From Massilia agrisoli (GTDB lineage: Bacteria > Pseudomonadota > Gammaproteobacteria > Burkholderiales > Burkholderiaceae_D): DNA of 64,000 nt. Positions 63,270 through 64,000 of this stretch are shown piece by piece. Location of the stretch: positions 62,001 to 126,000 of the forward strand of contig NZ_JAJHPV010000012.1 of assembly GCF_020831365.1 (NCBI RefSeq), in the 5' to 3' direction. Numbering within the stretch: the first letter of the stretch is position 1; every line of letters begins with the position of its first letter. The notes beneath the pieces are model-generated. The model worked only from the letters and a program-made list of their open reading frames with translations. It was not told the DNA's origin and made no database searches. A program made the position numbers and the translations under genes.

Positions 63270-63375
63270 GGTATCGGTGTAGCTGATTTATCCTGATTCA
63301 GCATACCATCTTTGCGTGGCGAGGGTGTGCGCAACGCACCCCAACGCATGAGCGGCGCCAAGGCGGCGCCAGCGA

Positions 63376-64000
<625 letters not shown>

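Noticed and set aside
63352-63370. GGCGCC / GGCGCC hairpin after tadA as a terminator
   Set aside because: No T-run follows on the minus strand, so it is not a Rho-independent terminator.

Overview
The window looks like chromosome of a high-GC betaproteobacterium, most likely Oxalobacteraceae of the Massilia/Telluria/Duganella kind. This is inferred from the XrtA/PEP-CTERM exopolysaccharide locus, the CueR-CopA copper cluster, the YbiT, NadA/B/C and TadA-QueD genes, and uniformly GC-rich codon use. No rRNA, tRNA, CRISPR array, integrase or transposase was recognised.

Region by region. 0-1.6 kb: the end of a MarR-type regulator and a CorC/HlyC-type membrane protein. 1.6-5.8 kb: a candidate structured RNA on the minus strand, then a tight four-gene operon (small winged-helix-like protein, secreted protein, cation:proton antiporter, YbdK-type carboxylate-amine ligase). 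5.8-13.0 kb: a copper module. cueR and copA read left, and a copper-chaperone / periplasmic copper operon (copZ-like, two small metal-rich proteins, TolC-like lipoprotein, two-domain multicopper oxidase, CusF-like protein) reads right, from two back-to-back CueR promoters. 13.0-17.2 kb: a beta-propeller lipoprotein, a pyridoxamine-phosphate-oxidase-fold stress protein and a Fur-controlled TonB siderophore receptor. 17.3-21.9 kb: the prkA-yeaH-spoVR stress operon.

22-44 kb is a large XrtA (exosortase A)/PEP-CTERM locus: PrsT, a VAO-type flavoenzyme with an N-acyl-amino-acid-synthase-like protein, one PEP-CTERM substrate behind a good sigma-54 promoter, chain-length determinant, tyrosine autokinase, DUF3473 deacetylase, several glycosyltransferases, a second and apparently degenerate deacetylase-like protein, methyltransferase, acyl-CoA ligase, the two XrtA-associated hydrolases, a TPR protein, the sigma-54 activator PrsR and the TIGR03013-type sugar transferase. 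The exosortase itself, PrsK and the outer-membrane export proteins are not in the window.

44-53 kb holds NAD metabolism (nadB, a class II sirtuin, nadC, nadA) with a DMT transporter, a membrane-anchored hydrolase, a lipocalin and ybiT. 53-58.5 kb is an accessory-looking segment of visibly lower GC: a membrane-anchored TPR-array protein, an MBL-fold hydrolase and a coiled-coil two-TM protein of unknown function. 58.5-64 kb returns to ordinary genes: YjdM, a four-gene overlapping operon (alpha/beta hydrolase, S66 peptidase, flavin oxidoreductase, DUF418), tadA and the end of queD.

The points most worth a second look are the degenerate deacetylase and nucleophile-less hydrolase in the XrtA locus, the low-GC TPR/MBL/coiled-coil segment, the candidate minus-strand RNA near 1.7 kb, the antiporter-YbdK operon, and the RBS-masking hairpin in front of the lipocalin.
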